Below, one piece after another: positions 42,800 to 57,315 of a DNA stretch of 64,000 bases. Both the position numbers and the translations under genes were made by a program. Below the pieces are notes generated by a model. The model was given only the letters and a program-made list of their open reading frames with translations, ran no database searches and had not been told where the DNA came from. How positions within the stretch are numbered: the stretch's first letter is position 1; every line of letters begins with the position of its first letter. Source of the stretch: an uncultured Woeseiaceae bacterium (lineage in GTDB: Bacteria > Pseudomonadota > Gammaproteobacteria > Steroidobacterales > Woeseiaceae); NCBI GenBank assembly GCA_945788625.1, contig CALZMQ010000009.1, forward strand, positions 1-64,000, written 5' to 3'.

Positions 42800-43139
42800 G
42801 CTGATAATCGCCTTCGTCGAGGACGACAAGACCGAAGCCATAATGCACGCTGCGCGCGAGGCCGGCGCGACAGGTTGCACTGTGATCAACAATGCGCGCG
42901 GCGAGGGTATCAAAGAGAGCAAGACATTCTTCGGCTTGACGCTCGCCACCCAGCGCGATGTGGTCCTGCTGCTGGTCGAGCAGCATTTGAGCCGCCATAT
43001 ACTCGAGCACATCGGCGAGGTCGGTGAATTCGATAAAAAGCCCGGTACCGGGATCGCGGTACTGGTCGACGTTGAAGACGCGGTCGGGATTGTGCACCAG
43101 GCCCAGGAACTTGAGGACATAGTGGAGGAAAACCTATGA
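42789..43139 (+). CDS. PII-like (GlnB-superfamily) regulatory protein
   Basis: The 116-residue protein has the size and beta-alpha-beta plan of PII proteins: [20 protein letters not shown] at the start, a T-loop region ARGEGIKESKTFFGLTL, and RDVVLLLVEQHLSRHILEHI plus the C-terminal KPGTGIAVLVDVEDAVG. The uridylylated T-loop tyrosine and the TELYRG segment of GlnB/GlnK are absent, so it belongs to a divergent PII group associated with membrane transporters. ATG at 42789 has a strong GGAGGA. It overlaps DUF1538 subunit 2 and, by ATGA, the CBS gene. It probably gates the transporter. Confidence 0.82.
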   Translation: MHFKLIIAFVEDDKTEAIMHAAREAGATGCTVINNARGEGIKESKTFFGLTLATQRDVVLLLVEQHLSRHILEHIGEVGEFDKKPGTGIAVLVDVEDAVGIVHQAQELEDIVEENL

Positions 43140-43543
43140 CTATTAAAAACTGGGGTCCCGTGCGCGACTGCATGAGCACGAACGTGACGGAGGTCGACGG
43201 CCGGATCGACGTGCTGACGGCATTGAAGACCATGAAAGAAGTCGGTGCGACCAGCCTGATCGTAAAACGGCGCGACGAATACGATGAGCACGGCTTGTTG
43301 CTGTTCTCGGACATCGCCAAGCAGGTCATTGCGAAAAACCGCGCACCGGAACGCGTCAACGTCTACGAAATCATGGCCAAACCGGTGCTCATGGTGCGGC
43401 CGGAAATGGAAATTCGCTACTGCGCCCGAATGTTCGAGAATTTCGGCATCAGCCACGCGCCGGTTACCGAGGATGGCAAGATCATCGGCATGGTCAGCTA
43501 TTACCGTCTCGTCCTGCACGGCCTGCCTGCCCTCGATGACTAG
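43136..43543 (+). CDS. CBS-pair domain protein
   Basis: The 135-residue protein consists of two CBS domains: VRDCMSTNVTEVDGRIDVLT to about residue 65, and NVYEIMAKPVLMVRPEMEIR to the end with ISHAPVTEDGKIIGMVSYY. CBS pairs bind adenosine nucleotides and report energy status. It is translationally coupled to the PII-like gene (ATGA), making a two-sensor module behind the DUF1538 transporter. The release-factor fusion gene begins 40 nt downstream on the same strand. Confidence 0.88.
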   Translation: MTIKNWGPVRDCMSTNVTEVDGRIDVLTALKTMKEVGATSLIVKRRDEYDEHGLLLFSDIAKQVIAKNRAPERVNVYEIMAKPVLMVRPEMEIRYCARMFENFGISHAPVTEDGKIIGMVSYYRLVLHGLPALDD

Positions 43544-43582
43544 ATTCGGCGTCGATTGGCAAGGCAATAACAACAGTAACGA

Positions 43583-47783
<4,201 letters not shown>

Positions 47784-47823
47784 TCACGCTCGTATCCGTT
47801 TTCGGTGCAAAAGGGAACCCGAA

Positions 47824-49695
47824 ATGTACAGAGCCATAACGACCATCGCCACCGTCCTGGGAATGCTCTTGACGCTGTCGGTACGGGCCGATGAAGAGCC
47901 AGCGAAGCCCGCTACCCTGGAGGAGCTGCAGTCAGCAATTGCCCGGGTGGTCGCCGAAAACGACGTTCCCGCTGTCGGAATCGCACTGGTCGATGACAGC
48001 GGTCCGTTTTGGGTGCGGGCAATCGGCAAAGCGGACATCGAGGACGATGTCGATGCTGACGAGGATTCGATGTTCCGGATCGGCTCGACCTCGAAGATGT
48101 TCGTCTCGCTGTCCGTCCTGAAACTCGTGGAAGAGGGCAGGCTGTCGCTGGACGACAAACTGGCCGATCTTGCCCCCGATATCGCCTTCGAGAACCAGTG
48201 GGAGGCCAACGACCCGGTGCGGGTCGTCCACCTGCTGGAACACACAACCGGTTGGGACGATATTCATTTGCCCGAGTACGCCCACAACGATCCCGCACCG
48301 GCCACCCTCAAAGAGGGCCTCGATTACCATCCTCATTCCCGCGTCTCGCGTTGGAAGCCGGGCTCGCGCATGTCGTACTGCAATGCGGGTCCGCCGGTCG
48401 CGGCTTACATCGTGGAGCGGGTAACGGGCCAGGAGTACGAGAGTTACGTGCAGGAGAATTTCTTCGCGCCGATGGGCATGGAGACCATGACGTACCGTTT
48501 GTCCGAAGACTTTCGCGAGCGTGGCGTCACGCTGTACGCCAACGGCAACCAGCCGCAGGATTACTGGCACATCATCATGCGGCCGTCGGGGTCCATCAAT
48601 GCGTCGGCGAAGGACATGGCCAGGCTGGTGGCGTTCTTCATCAACCGCGGTGCGGTAGAAGGGCGGCAACTCGTGTCGGCGGCGTCCGTCGATCGCATGG
48701 AAACTACCGTGTCCACGAGTGGCGCGCAGGCCGGGCAGGAAATCGGCTATGGCCTCAGCAACTATGCGTCCCCTCACGAGCACTGGATCTATCGAGCCCA
48801 TGACGGCGGCGTCAATGGCGGCATTACCGAGATGGCCTACCTGCCGGAAGCCAGGGCAGGTCATGCGATCATGATCAATTCGGACGATGGCGAATCTCTT
48901 CGCGAGATTTCCAGGTTGGTCAGGGACTTCGAAACCCGCAGCCTGGAGCAGCCCTCGATGCCGGACCCGGTTGAAGTTACCGCCGACCACAGGGCTATCG
49001 AAGGGCTCTACTACCCGATCAATGCCCGCCAGCAAGTCGGCTATTTCCTCGGTCGGGTGTTAGGCCTTCAGAAGTTCTGGTTTGAAGAGGGGACGCTGCG
49101 ACACAAGCCGCTGCTGGGGGGCGATGAAAACGGCTATTACCCGGTGGCTGCCGCGGTGTATGCCTCGGAGGAAACGGGAGCAACTAGTCTGTCTCTGGTC
49201 GTGGATCCGCTTGGCGGCCCGGTCGTTCATCTCGGCACACTGGTGCTCGCGCCGACTTCGGCTTTGCTCGCCTATGGCCAGCTCGGGATCGCCGCACTGT
49301 GGGCCATGTCAATCCTGAGCTCCGTGGTCTATTTCCTGGTCTGGGGCGTGCGCAAGCTGCGCGGCAAAGTGGCGGCCGGTGCAACGATGAGCATACGCGT
49401 GTGGCCTCTACTGGCCAGCGTGTCGGTCCTGGTCCTGGTCGGGTTGTTCGCCGCCGGCATGTCCGACCCCTTCGTGCGGCTCGGTGCACCCACGGCGATC
49501 TCGGTCGGCATCCTGTTGTCGTCGGCACTGTTTGCATTGTTCGCCGCCCTCGGCGTCGCTACGTCGGTCTGGGAACGCGCAACGCCGATGAACCGGGTCA
49601 ACTACTGGCATTCGACGCTGGCGTCGTCGGTGCACTTGCTGGTCGCCGTCTACCTGGTCTGGTTCGGGATCGTCGGGCTGATGACCTGGGCATAG
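47824..49695 (+). CDS. Beta-lactamase-family serine hydrolase with C-terminal membrane domain
   Basis: The 623-residue protein has a signal peptide ending VRA, then a class C beta-lactamase/PBP-like domain (about residues 30-370). Catalytic motifs: SxxK Ser88-Thr-Ser-Lys91 in RIGSTSKMF, the YxN-type triad MSYCNAGP, and HDGGVNGG in the KTG position. After a beta-rich linker, residues about 480-620 contain four membrane segments. It is probably a periplasmic peptidase or esterase anchored in the inner membrane. Start at 47824 (MYRAI) follows GGGAAC; a TATACT box at 47779 may be its -10 element. No partner genes. Confidence 0.85.
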   Translation: MYRAITTIATVLGMLLTLSVRADEEPAKPATLEELQSAIARVVAENDVPAVGIALVDDSGPFWVRAIGKADIEDDVDADEDSMFRIGSTSKMFVSLSVLKLVEEGRLSLDDKLADLAPDIAFENQWEANDPVRVVHLLEHTTGWDDIHLPEYAHNDPAPATLKEGLDYHPHSRVSRWKPGSRMSYCNAGPPVAAYIVERVTGQEYESYVQENFFAPMGMETMTYRLSEDFRERGVTLYANGNQPQDYWHIIMRPSGSINASAKDMARLVAFFINRGAVEGRQLVSAASVDRMETTVSTSGAQAGQEIGYGLSNYASPHEHWIYRAHDGGVNGGITEMAYLPEARAGHAIMINSDDGESLREISRLVRDFETRSLEQPSMPDPVEVTADHRAIEGLYYPINARQQVGYFLGRVLGLQKFWFEEGTLRHKPLLGGDENGYYPVAAAVYASEETGATSLSLVVDPLGGPVVHLGTLVLAPTSALLAYGQLGIAALWAMSILSSVVYFLVWGVRKLRGKVAAGATMSIRVWPLLASVSVLVLVGLFAAGMSDPFVRLGAPTAISVGILLSSALFALFAALGVATSVWERATPMNRVNYWHSTLASSVHLLVAVYLVWFGIVGLMTWA

Positions 49696-49802
49696 GCTCT
49701 GACGTCTGCGAACAACACTTCAGCCTGCGTGTCAATGTGGGATGCCGATAATGCCAATGTGGAATAACGGCATGGCATGTTCCGTCGGGGATGATAAATT
49801 CA

Positions 49803-49819
49803 GCAGCCTGTGAGGCTGC
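49803..49819 (+). other. Hairpin in the leader of the second TonB receptor gene
   Basis: GCAGCC-TGTGA-GGCTGC, directly upstream of the AAAAAAGGA ribosome-binding region of the gene starting at 49838. It has no following T run, so it is not a terminator. It could protect the mRNA or affect initiation. The 142-bp gap holds nothing else certain. Confidence 0.5.
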
Positions 49820-49837
49820 AACAAAAAAGGACTATCG

Positions 49838-51943
49838 ATGTCAGAAAATTCGGCCCGCACGCTCCGTGCGGCGATTACACTTACCCTGTGCCTGTTGCTG
49901 ATTCCCGGCGAGCGGGTTTTCGCCGAGTCGAACGACGACCTGTCGATCGAAGAGATCATCGTCACCTCGCGTTACAGGGCTGAGAAGCTCTCGGACGTGC
50001 CGGACTCGATTACCGCGTACACGCTCAATGACATCGAGCGCCACCGAATCGAACGTATCAACCGCGTTGCATCGCTGACACCGAATCTGCGCTTCTCGGA
50101 CGATCAGGAGGTCGGCGTCAGCACGCTGGTCATTCGCGGCGTACGGCAAAACCGTGGCACGGGGCAGCCGCCGGTGTCGTTTCGCATCGATGGCGTTAGC
50201 GCGACGAACAACCTGCTCACGACCCAGGAGCTGTTTGACATCGAAAGCGTCGAAGTCCTGCGCGGGCCGCAGGGCGCACTGTACGGACGCAATGCGATCG
50301 GCGGCGCCATTCTCATCTCGACGCGCCAACCGACTGCCGCCCCCGAGTACGGGCTGCGGTTTACGGCCGCCCAGGGCGATGACTTCACCGTATCCGGCAG
50401 TGCAACGGGCCCGATTTCGGACGAGAAGCTCTTGTACCGCGCCTCGTTTCGGCTGCAGGACCGCGAAGGCCAGTTGAGAAACGCATATCTCGACAACCAG
50501 TTTGTCGATTACAAAGAGTCTGCCGCGTTTCGAGGTCGCTTGCTCTTCAGGCCCTCGGAGAAACTGAACGTCGACCTGCGCGCCCACTATCTCGACCAGG
50601 ACGGCGGTTCCGGCTATTTCATGCCGGGCAGCGAGGGTTTTTTGCCATTGCCGCCGCCGAATCCGCCGTTGCTGTTCGGCAATCCGACCTATGAAATACA
50701 GTCGAATCGTATCGGTGAGTCATTCGTGAAGTCATGGGAAACGTCAGCGAAAATCGACTATGACCTGGGTTGGGCTACGTTGACGTCCATTACTTCGTTT
50801 ACCGATGTGGATTCGGGCAACGATCAGGACCTCGACCAGACACTGGTCGAGGCGATTGACATCATCGTGATCGACAAGTCGGAGACGGTGGCGCAGGAAC
50901 TGCGGCTGGTGTCCAATCCGGCCAACGGGCTTCGCTGGGTTGCGGGTGTGCAGTACTTCAGCCAGGACCGATTCCGCTCGCTCGCAACGACATTCCTGGG
51001 ATTCCCGGTGCCACCGGCGGCGCAGGATCTGAAACTCGAGGACATAGCCGCATTCGGCAACCTGAGCTATGACCTGACGGATGCGCTCGAACTGACGCTC
51101 GCGTTTCGCTACGACGAAGAAACACCGGAAGACATTACGCAGGGACGCAGTGCGACCTTCAGCGAGTTGCAGCCAAAGGCAAGCCTGGCCTACAACTTCC
51201 GCGAAGGGCTGCTCGGCTATCTGACCGTGGGCAAGGGTTTTCGTGCCGGCGGCTTCAATAACCTGGCGCCGGGCAGCAATTTCATGCCCGGGTTCGACAA
51301 GGAATCGCTCATCAGTTACGAGGCGGGCCTGAAGGGTACGTCGCTCGGCGGGCGCATGCGCGGCGGACTGTCGCTGTTTCTCATCGATTACGACGACCAG
51401 CAGTACTTTTTGTTCGACCAGACCGGGACACAGGCGAACATCAACGTCAGGAAGAGCGAGATTACGGGCGGCGAACTCGAATTCGCGGTGCAGGCGACCG
51501 AGTCTTTTCAATTCGACTTCGGTCTCGGTTTCACGAGCAGCGAAATCAAGGAGTACGAGGACATACCTGGCGTGCTCGTGCCGGCCAGCGCCATCGTCGG
51601 CAAGAAGGTGCCGGGCGCACCGGTCTGGAGCCTGAACCTCGCCATGCAGCACACGAAACCGTTGACCGGCACGCTGGATCTCGTCAGTCGCCTCGACTTC
51701 GAGCACCGCGACAAGACCTACTGGACGCTCGACAATGTCGACACCCAGTCTGCCTATGACCTGACTAACCTCAGTTTCTCACTCGAGAACGAGCGCTGGA
51801 AAACGCGGCTGTACGTCAACAACCTGCTCGACGAGGAGTACATCGAGTGGTTCTTCGCGGCACGTTTCATCGGTTTGCCGGCTGACATTGCGTGGCCAAG
51901 CAAGCCCCGACAGGTCGGACTGGAGTTTGCCCTGAGTTACTAG
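49838..51943 (+). CDS. TonB-dependent outer-membrane receptor
   Basis: The 701-residue protein has a signal peptide ending RVFA, TonB box and plug start [20 protein letters not shown], the plug block [20 protein letters not shown] and a barrel ending in an aromatic residue (EFALSY). It is shorter than the island receptor and not close to it in sequence. It imports an unknown ligand; no substrate-processing enzyme is in the same transcript. Start is supported by AAAAGGA. The end overlaps the convergent yaiI-like gene by four bases. Confidence 0.92.
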   Translation: MSENSARTLRAAITLTLCLLLIPGERVFAESNDDLSIEEIIVTSRYRAEKLSDVPDSITAYTLNDIERHRIERINRVASLTPNLRFSDDQEVGVSTLVIRGVRQNRGTGQPPVSFRIDGVSATNNLLTTQELFDIESVEVLRGPQGALYGRNAIGGAILISTRQPTAAPEYGLRFTAAQGDDFTVSGSATGPISDEKLLYRASFRLQDREGQLRNAYLDNQFVDYKESAAFRGRLLFRPSEKLNVDLRAHYLDQDGGSGYFMPGSEGFLPLPPPNPPLLFGNPTYEIQSNRIGESFVKSWETSAKIDYDLGWATLTSITSFTDVDSGNDQDLDQTLVEAIDIIVIDKSETVAQELRLVSNPANGLRWVAGVQYFSQDRFRSLATTFLGFPVPPAAQDLKLEDIAAFGNLSYDLTDALELTLAFRYDEETPEDITQGRSATFSELQPKASLAYNFREGLLGYLTVGKGFRAGGFNNLAPGSNFMPGFDKESLISYEAGLKGTSLGGRMRGGLSLFLIDYDDQQYFLFDQTGTQANINVRKSEITGGELEFAVQATESFQFDFGLGFTSSEIKEYEDIPGVLVPASAIVGKKVPGAPVWSLNLAMQHTKPLTGTLDLVSRLDFEHRDKTYWTLDNVDTQSAYDLTNLSFSLENERWKTRLYVNNLLDEEYIEWFFAARFIGLPADIAWPSKPRQVGLEFALSY

Positions 51944-52401
51944 CCGACCTGGCTGCCTGCGTGCCGGGTGAGGAAACGGTCCAGGTTGTTGGCGAATGCC
52001 TGGCGATCGCGCTGACTTAGCGCCGGCGGGCCGCCGGTGTCGATGCCGCTGGCTCGCATCGTGTCGAGGAAGTCCCGCATATTGAGGCGCGCTCGGATGT
52101 TCTCGGTCGTGTGCAACTCGCCGCGGGGACTCAGGGCATGGCCGCCTCGCTCGATGACCTCGGCGGCCAGGGGAATATCACTCGTGATGACGAGATCGCC
52201 CGCCTCCAGCCGGTTCACGATCTCGTCATCCGCGACGTCGAAGCCTCTTGGCACCTGCAGCGTGCTGATGAACGCCGAGGAGGGCGTCGACAAGGGCTGG
52301 TTCGCCACCAGCGTCACGGACACCCTGGTGCGCTCGGCCGCGCGATACAGGATTTCCTTGATCACGACCGGACATGCGTCCGCGTCGACCCAGATCTGCA
52401 T
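51940..52401 (-). CDS. yaiI: YaiI/UPF0178 (DUF188) family protein
   Basis: The 153-residue protein matches the YaiI family: [20 protein letters not shown] at the N-terminus, [19 protein letters not shown], and [20 protein letters not shown]. The family adopts a PIN-like nuclease fold with conserved aspartates (DAD, SD), but its activity is not established. Two ATGs at 52407 and 52401 are possible; AGGA is two bases before the first and eight before the second, so 52401 is chosen. It is convergent with the TonB receptor and divergent from the MFS transporter. Confidence 0.9.
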   Translation of the reverse strand: MQIWVDADACPVVIKEILYRAAERTRVSVTLVANQPLSTPSSAFISTLQVPRGFDVADDEIVNRLEAGDLVITSDIPLAAEVIERGGHALSPRGELHTTENIRARLNMRDFLDTMRASGIDTGGPPALSQRDRQAFANNLDRFLTRHAGSQVG

Positions 52402-52526
52402 CCGCATTTCCTGTGTACGTGAAAACCGACATTCTATCCGTACATATAGGCGCTGTCTTATTTCGCCGTCTTGTTAATATCGCAACGCCTGATCTCGATA
52501 GCGCAGGCTCGGCACTGGAGGCCGCC

Positions 52527-53882
52527 ATGGAATATCGATCGAAACACCTGAACCGCTGGCTCGTCGTCGTCGGCGCAATAGCCATCCAGCTCGCACTCGG
52601 AGCCATCTACGCCTGGTCCGTGTTCACGGCACGACTGACCGATACGGCGGGTCCTTATGCCTTCTCCGCGAGTGAAACGGCCTGGGTGTTCTCCGCGGGT
52701 CTCGCGACATTCGCGATTGTCATGGTATTGGCGGGACGCGTGTTGCCGAGCACGGGGCCGCGCCTGCTCTCCGTTGCCGGCGGCCTGCTGCTGGGCACGG
52801 GTTACCTGGTGGGTGGCCTGCTCGGCCACAGCTTCTGGGTTCAGCTGATCAGCATTGGTATCGTCGGTGGTGCGGGTATCGGTCTGGCCTACGTCGTGCC
52901 CATCTCGGTATGCGTCAAGTGGTTCCCCGACAAGAAAGGCCTGATTACCGGGCTGGCCGTGGCCGGCTTTGGATTCGGGGCCACGATCTGGGTCAAGCTT
53001 GCGGGCAGCTGGTTCGGTGGCCTGCTCAACACGACGAATGCTTTCGGCCTGCCGGGCGTACAAAGCGTATTCGTTATCTATGGCATCGTCCTGGCTGCAC
53101 TGGTACTGCTCGGAAGTATGGTCATGGTCAATCCGCCGGAGGGATATCTGCCCGCCGGCTGGACACCGCCGACGTCCGAGAACGGCGACCATGAGGGCGC
53201 CGTGGAATTCGACTCTCGACAGATGCTGCGTACGCCGCAGTTTTACATGCTCTGGTCCGTCTTCATGTTTGCCGGCATTGCGGGGCTCATGGTCATCTAC
53301 TGCATCAAGCTCTTCGGCATCGACGCACTGGAACACAACGGCGTCGCCGGTGCGGGCGCCATCACCGGCACGGCCATGGCCTGGTATGCGATCTTCAACG
53401 GGCTCGGCCGTATCGCCTGGGGAAGCCTGTCGGACAGGATCGGGCGCAAGACGGCGATAACCGTGATGTCCGCACTGCAGGGCGTCACGATGTTCGCGAC
53501 CTATCACGTGTTCATACAGTTCGGCATGGTCTACGGCTTCATCGTGGCCGCTGCGCTCATAGGGTTCAATTATGGCGGCAGTTTTGCGTTGTTCCCGGCG
53601 ATCACCGCCGATTACTTCGGCAACAAGAAGGTCGGCAGCAACTACGGGTGGATGTTCACGGCGTACGGCGTCGCAGGTCTCGCCGGCCCGTTGCTGGCAG
53701 GTTACTTCAAGGATGCCGCGAAAGGCGCTGCCGACCCGTCGGTCTGGATGACGCCGTTCATCATTGCAGGCGCACTGTGCGTGATCGGCGCGCTGATAAT
53801 GGCGGCGACTTCGCGTCCGCGGACCGCTACCTTGCCCGTGAGCGACGCGAGGAGCGATGAACTGGCCGCGCAATCGGCCTAA
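52527..53882 (+). CDS. MFS transporter, oxalate/formate antiporter (OFA) family
   Basis: The 451-residue protein has 12 membrane segments. LALGAIYAWSVFTARL in helix 1 is the OFA family signature, and WGSLSDRIGRKTAITVMSAL is the MFS loop after helix 8. Start at 52527 is fixed by GGAGG eight bases upstream. Family members exchange oxalate, formate or other small monocarboxylates. No oxalate-degrading gene is nearby, so the substrate is open. The stop overlaps the histidine kinase stop by four bases in convergent orientation. Confidence 0.9.
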   Translation: MEYRSKHLNRWLVVVGAIAIQLALGAIYAWSVFTARLTDTAGPYAFSASETAWVFSAGLATFAIVMVLAGRVLPSTGPRLLSVAGGLLLGTGYLVGGLLGHSFWVQLISIGIVGGAGIGLAYVVPISVCVKWFPDKKGLITGLAVAGFGFGATIWVKLAGSWFGGLLNTTNAFGLPGVQSVFVIYGIVLAALVLLGSMVMVNPPEGYLPAGWTPPTSENGDHEGAVEFDSRQMLRTPQFYMLWSVFMFAGIAGLMVIYCIKLFGIDALEHNGVAGAGAITGTAMAWYAIFNGLGRIAWGSLSDRIGRKTAITVMSALQGVTMFATYHVFIQFGMVYGFIVAAALIGFNYGGSFALFPAITADYFGNKKVGSNYGWMFTAYGVAGLAGPLLAGYFKDAAKGAADPSVWMTPFIIAGALCVIGALIMAATSRPRTATLPVSDARSDELAAQSA

Positions 53883-55732
53883 TCGTCTCGCGAATCGATG
53901 AGTGGCAGCGTAATGATGAAGGTGCTGCCCTCGCCGACAGTCGACTCGAGCTGCAACGTGCCCGAGTGTTTGTCAACGATCGTCTTGTAAGCCATCGTGA
54001 GTCCCTGACCGGTCCCGCGGCCTACTTCCTTGGTCGTGAAAAACGGTTCGAACACGCGTTCGCGTAATTCTTCCGGGATGCCGCAACCACTGTCGGCAAC
54101 ACGCATCTCGGCAACCTCGCCGACGCGCTTTGTGCTGATGCGGATAACGCCCTTGTCCGCGGATGAATCGCCCAGCGCATCGGCGATGGCATGGGCCGCG
54201 TTGACGATCAGGTTCAGAACGACCTGTGAAATGTCCTGTTGCGAACAGGGCACGGCGGGCAGCTCCCGGTCGAGATCGGTTTCGATTTCCGCGGCGTACT
54301 TCCATTCGTTTGTGGCGACGATGATCGTATTGTCGATCATCTGGTTGAGGTCGACCGATTCCCAGGTGCCGCCGCCCGGATGCGAGAACTCCTTCATGGC
54401 GCGGACAATCTTCGTGATACGCGATACGCCATCAATGGACTGCTCGATGGCCATCGGGATCTCCTCGCCCAGGTATTCCGGGTCGGCTTCCTCTACGGCC
54501 GCCTCGACCTGCCCAACGATTTCCGGCGTCATGGGCCCGTTTTTTGCCGCATCGAAGAACGCCGCGTAGGACTGGTTCAACGCAAGCATGTCCTGGTAGG
54601 CGTCTTTCAGAAATTTCAGGTTGTCACCGACAAATTGCCCCGGCGTGTTGATTTCGTGCGCCATCCCGGCTGCCAGCGTGCCTATCGCCTCGAGTTTCTG
54701 GCCACGAGCCTGCTCGTCCTGGGCCCGCCTCACTTCGGTAATGTCGTGATGTACGCCGAAGACCTTGGAAACACCGTCGTCTTCATATTCCAGCTCACCT
54801 GTGCTTCGAAACCATTTCGTATTACCCGTCGCGTCGGTGACCTTGATTTCGTGGTCCCAGGGCTGCTTCCCCTCGATGACCTCGGTTATGACTTCTCGTA
54901 GTTCATGCCGGGACAGTCCTTCCAGCGCCGCGTTGCTCGACAGGTCGTCCAGGCTGAACTGCTCGAGTACGCCGGCGAAGCCGACCGTGTGATGCACGAT
55001 CCTCGTCTGCGGGCAAAACCACCAGCCACCCAGCTTGCCGATCTTCTGCAGCTTGGCCTGCAGTTGCATGCTGTTCAGGTGCTCGACGACGAGGCTGGAG
55101 AGCATCTCGTTTGCCTCCTGGGCGTCCACCTGCAGTTCCCTGTACTGCTTCCGAACGCTTTCGGCCGACCTGCGAGAGATCGTCAGGACCACGAATGCGA
55201 CGATGCATGAAAGGACGGAGACACGGGCGAGTTTCCACGTGAATTGCTCGTCGCTGGGCGAAATCGGGAATTGCCAGCCCGAAGCTTGAAGCCACAATCC
55301 GAAGAGCGCGATCATGACGCAGACGACGGTGGTCAGTGCGGCGAAACGCAGATTGGAGACCGTCGTGGCGATTACCACAATGAGACACACGACGACGTAT
55401 GAGGCGCCTGACTTGCCGCCGGTCAAGGCAAGTGCCGCGGTTGCAGCCAGGCACAAACCGAGCACCGTCACTTTCGCCGCCGCATCGATATTGCCGCGGA
55501 AAACCAGGAGCCAGCCGCTGACCAGCATGAGACCGAACAACGCACTCATAATGGCCGCGACGAGCAGCTGGCCGTTGCGAAAATCCTGGATCGCCAGGAG
55601 GGCGCTTGCGACGGCCAATACGGCCACGGCGCCGGCCACGACCCACGACCGGATGTCGTCTTCGAGGTTTCCGGTCTGGAGTGACGTGCGGATAGCATCC
55701 ACACTTGCGGCGATTGAGTCGGTCGGTGACAT
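53879..55732 (-). CDS. Orphan membrane sensor histidine kinase with PAS domain
   Basis: The 617-residue protein has six to seven N-terminal membrane segments (about residues 28-195), a short coiled coil, a PAS/PAC domain (about 240-345, with EIKVTDATGNTKWFRSTGEL and FGVHHDITEVRRAQ), a phospho-acceptor block LAAGMAHEINTPGQFV and an ATPase domain with N-box NLIVNAAHAI, DSGCGIPEELRERVFEPFF and GTGQGLTMAYKTI. The H-box EINTP is typical of HisKA kinases. No response regulator is adjacent, so its partner lies elsewhere. The signal is unknown; the membrane part may itself sense it. Confidence 0.9.
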   Translation of the reverse strand: MSPTDSIAASVDAIRTSLQTGNLEDDIRSWVVAGAVAVLAVASALLAIQDFRNGQLLVAAIMSALFGLMLVSGWLLVFRGNIDAAAKVTVLGLCLAATAALALTGGKSGASYVVVCLIVVIATTVSNLRFAALTTVVCVMIALFGLWLQASGWQFPISPSDEQFTWKLARVSVLSCIVAFVVLTISRRSAESVRKQYRELQVDAQEANEMLSSLVVEHLNSMQLQAKLQKIGKLGGWWFCPQTRIVHHTVGFAGVLEQFSLDDLSSNAALEGLSRHELREVITEVIEGKQPWDHEIKVTDATGNTKWFRSTGELEYEDDGVSKVFGVHHDITEVRRAQDEQARGQKLEAIGTLAAGMAHEINTPGQFVGDNLKFLKDAYQDMLALNQSYAAFFDAAKNGPMTPEIVGQVEAAVEEADPEYLGEEIPMAIEQSIDGVSRITKIVRAMKEFSHPGGGTWESVDLNQMIDNTIIVATNEWKYAAEIETDLDRELPAVPCSQQDISQVVLNLIVNAAHAIADALGDSSADKGVIRISTKRVGEVAEMRVADSGCGIPEELRERVFEPFFTTKEVGRGTGQGLTMAYKTIVDKHSGTLQLESTVGEGSTFIITLPLIDSRDD

Positions 55733-55901
55733 CTCTACGGCTACACGGAGTTATTGCCATGGATATCGGCGATTTCCGGCTGATCTTTAGGCGGGCAAAG
55801 GCGTGGCGTTGTGCGTGCAGCGGCACCTTCACCAGCTATGGAAAAATGTCAGTAGAACTGTTGCCGTAGGCTCTGGCTCATCGTTACCTTGAAGAGGAAC
55901 G

Positions 55902-56085
55902 ATGATGACAATGAAGAAAGACAACGCCGAGAAGGCGATACGAGACATACGGCGGGCGACGCGCCGACGGTATTGTACGTCAGGCCACCACGAGCGAAGT
56001 CACGGATTTGCGGCGTGAAGCTCGGGATCTCAAAGAGGTGGTTGCCGAGCAGACCCTGGAATTGCGGCTATCTTGAAAAATCTCC
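55902..56085 (+). pseudogene. Remnant of an IS3-family transposase orfA
   Basis: The 417-bp gap between the kinase and peptidase genes holds a transposase relic. From ATG 55905 the frame reads KAIRDIRRATRRRY, like the N-terminus of an IS3-family OrfA. After an internal deletion the sequence resumes in another frame (about 55984-56070) as TTSEVTDLRREARDLKEVVA continuing to EQTLELRL, the OrfA leucine-zipper end. A frame break and a stop follow. No orfB and no inverted repeats were seen. The rest of the gap has no recognisable feature. Confidence 0.65.
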
Positions 56086-56149
56086 TGCGCAAGCTACGCG
56101 CCAAGCTTACTGCCTGAAGGCAAATGCAGTATGATGGTCCGTAAGCGGT

Positions 56150-57307
56150 ATGGATACTGGAATCGGTTATCCGAGCCTACTTCTCAAGACCCTGGGCCTG
56201 TCACTCATTCTGGCCTTTACGCAGGGTTGCGCTGTCAGCGTCCACTCAACGCACGAGCCAATGCACCCGGCTGCAGGAGACATCGTCTACCTGGGCGCAA
56301 TGGCGAACGGCAGCGTGGACAAGATCGAAATCTGGGCTGAGGTCTCCGAAGTTACCGTCTGTGGGCCCGAGGGTGCCGAACAAGAGGTTGTCCAGGATTT
56401 TCGTCGGATAGCGAGGTGCAACCCATTCGGCTGGCGACGCTCATTGACGTGCTGGGGAAGCATGCGTGGCAACAGTCTGCCGGATCACTCGATAGTGAGA
56501 TATCACGCAGTCGCCGCCAGCCCGTTGGGAGAGAGGTCAGTCGACGAATACAGTTTCGCCGCCGGCGATTACCCATGCATTAATCGGCCGGTGCCCATAC
56601 GTGCCGTTACAGATGACACGTCAGCGGCGATCGACGTCGTAGTGGTCCGGGACCCCGACATCGATGAAGATCTGTTTGACGGATATCTCGATGACCTGAT
56701 CGACTTCAAGTTCTTCAAGTTCGACGTTTTTCGCGACGCGCGGCATTTGTACAACTTTTGGTACTCGCGCGAACCTGGCGAATTTCGAATGGAAGGCGAT
56801 GATTGCGTTTTTGATCATCCAGACACCGCCGACTATGCTTGGAATGCACTCTCAGACGAGGCGAATGTCGCTGACGCTGTCGTCTTCCTGCACGCCACGT
56901 ACAAGGACGACTGCGCGCTGGGCGTCAGTTTATCGTCGGAGTTTTGGTCGGAGCTGACATTGGTCCACGAAGCAGGACATGCGATTTTCGGCCTTCGGGA
57001 CGAGTACAACAGGTCGGACTCGACAGTCTACGGTCAACAGGAAGAAGGCCCGCCCAATCTCTGGGAAGACAGAGACGCGTGTATGCACGAAGCATCGGAG
57101 CTTGGATTCGACGCCGATGATTGCAGAACCCGAAGTCCCGCCGGTTTACAGGCGATCATCGACTTGCAGGGTCTTTCGGGTTGCATCATGGGCCAGCAGT
57201 TGCGGAGCTCCTATTACGGTCCGGCTTGCCGATTGCGCGTGAAGTGGAAACATGGGTTATGTGACGCAGGCAATTGCAGGCCACAACCGGAGACTGAAAC
57301 AAACTGA
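56150..57307 (+). CDS. Putative lipoprotein metallopeptidase (M64-like)
   Basis: The 385-residue protein has an N-terminal signal with a lipobox-like TQGC (Cys27), so it is probably a lipoprotein. The zinc motif HExxH is His273-Glu-Ala-Gly-His277 in LVHEAGHAIFGLRDEYNRS; the following GLRDEY closely fits the M64 (IgA peptidase-type) pattern in which a later acidic residue completes the site. Many cysteines in the second half could form disulfides. It would act at the cell envelope. It follows the IS remnant and precedes a small lipoprotein gene by 8 nt, so the two are probably co-expressed. Confidence 0.75.
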   Translation: MDTGIGYPSLLLKTLGLSLILAFTQGCAVSVHSTHEPMHPAAGDIVYLGAMANGSVDKIEIWAEVSEVTVCGPEGAEQEVVQDFRRIARCNPFGWRRSLTCWGSMRGNSLPDHSIVRYHAVAASPLGERSVDEYSFAAGDYPCINRPVPIRAVTDDTSAAIDVVVVRDPDIDEDLFDGYLDDLIDFKFFKFDVFRDARHLYNFWYSREPGEFRMEGDDCVFDHPDTADYAWNALSDEANVADAVVFLHATYKDDCALGVSLSSEFWSELTLVHEAGHAIFGLRDEYNRSDSTVYGQQEEGPPNLWEDRDACMHEASELGFDADDCRTRSPAGLQAIIDLQGLSGCIMGQQLRSSYYGPACRLRVKWKHGLCDAGNCRPQPETETN

Positions 57308-57315
57308 GGCCAGGT

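Noticed and set aside
49803..49819. Terminator before the second TonB receptor
   Set aside because: The hairpin is followed by an A-rich ribosome-binding region, not a T run, on the coding strand.
55889..56134. Open frame of 81 codons in the kinase-peptidase gap
   Set aside because: Its sequence is an out-of-frame reading of the IS3 orfA relic; no independent coding support.
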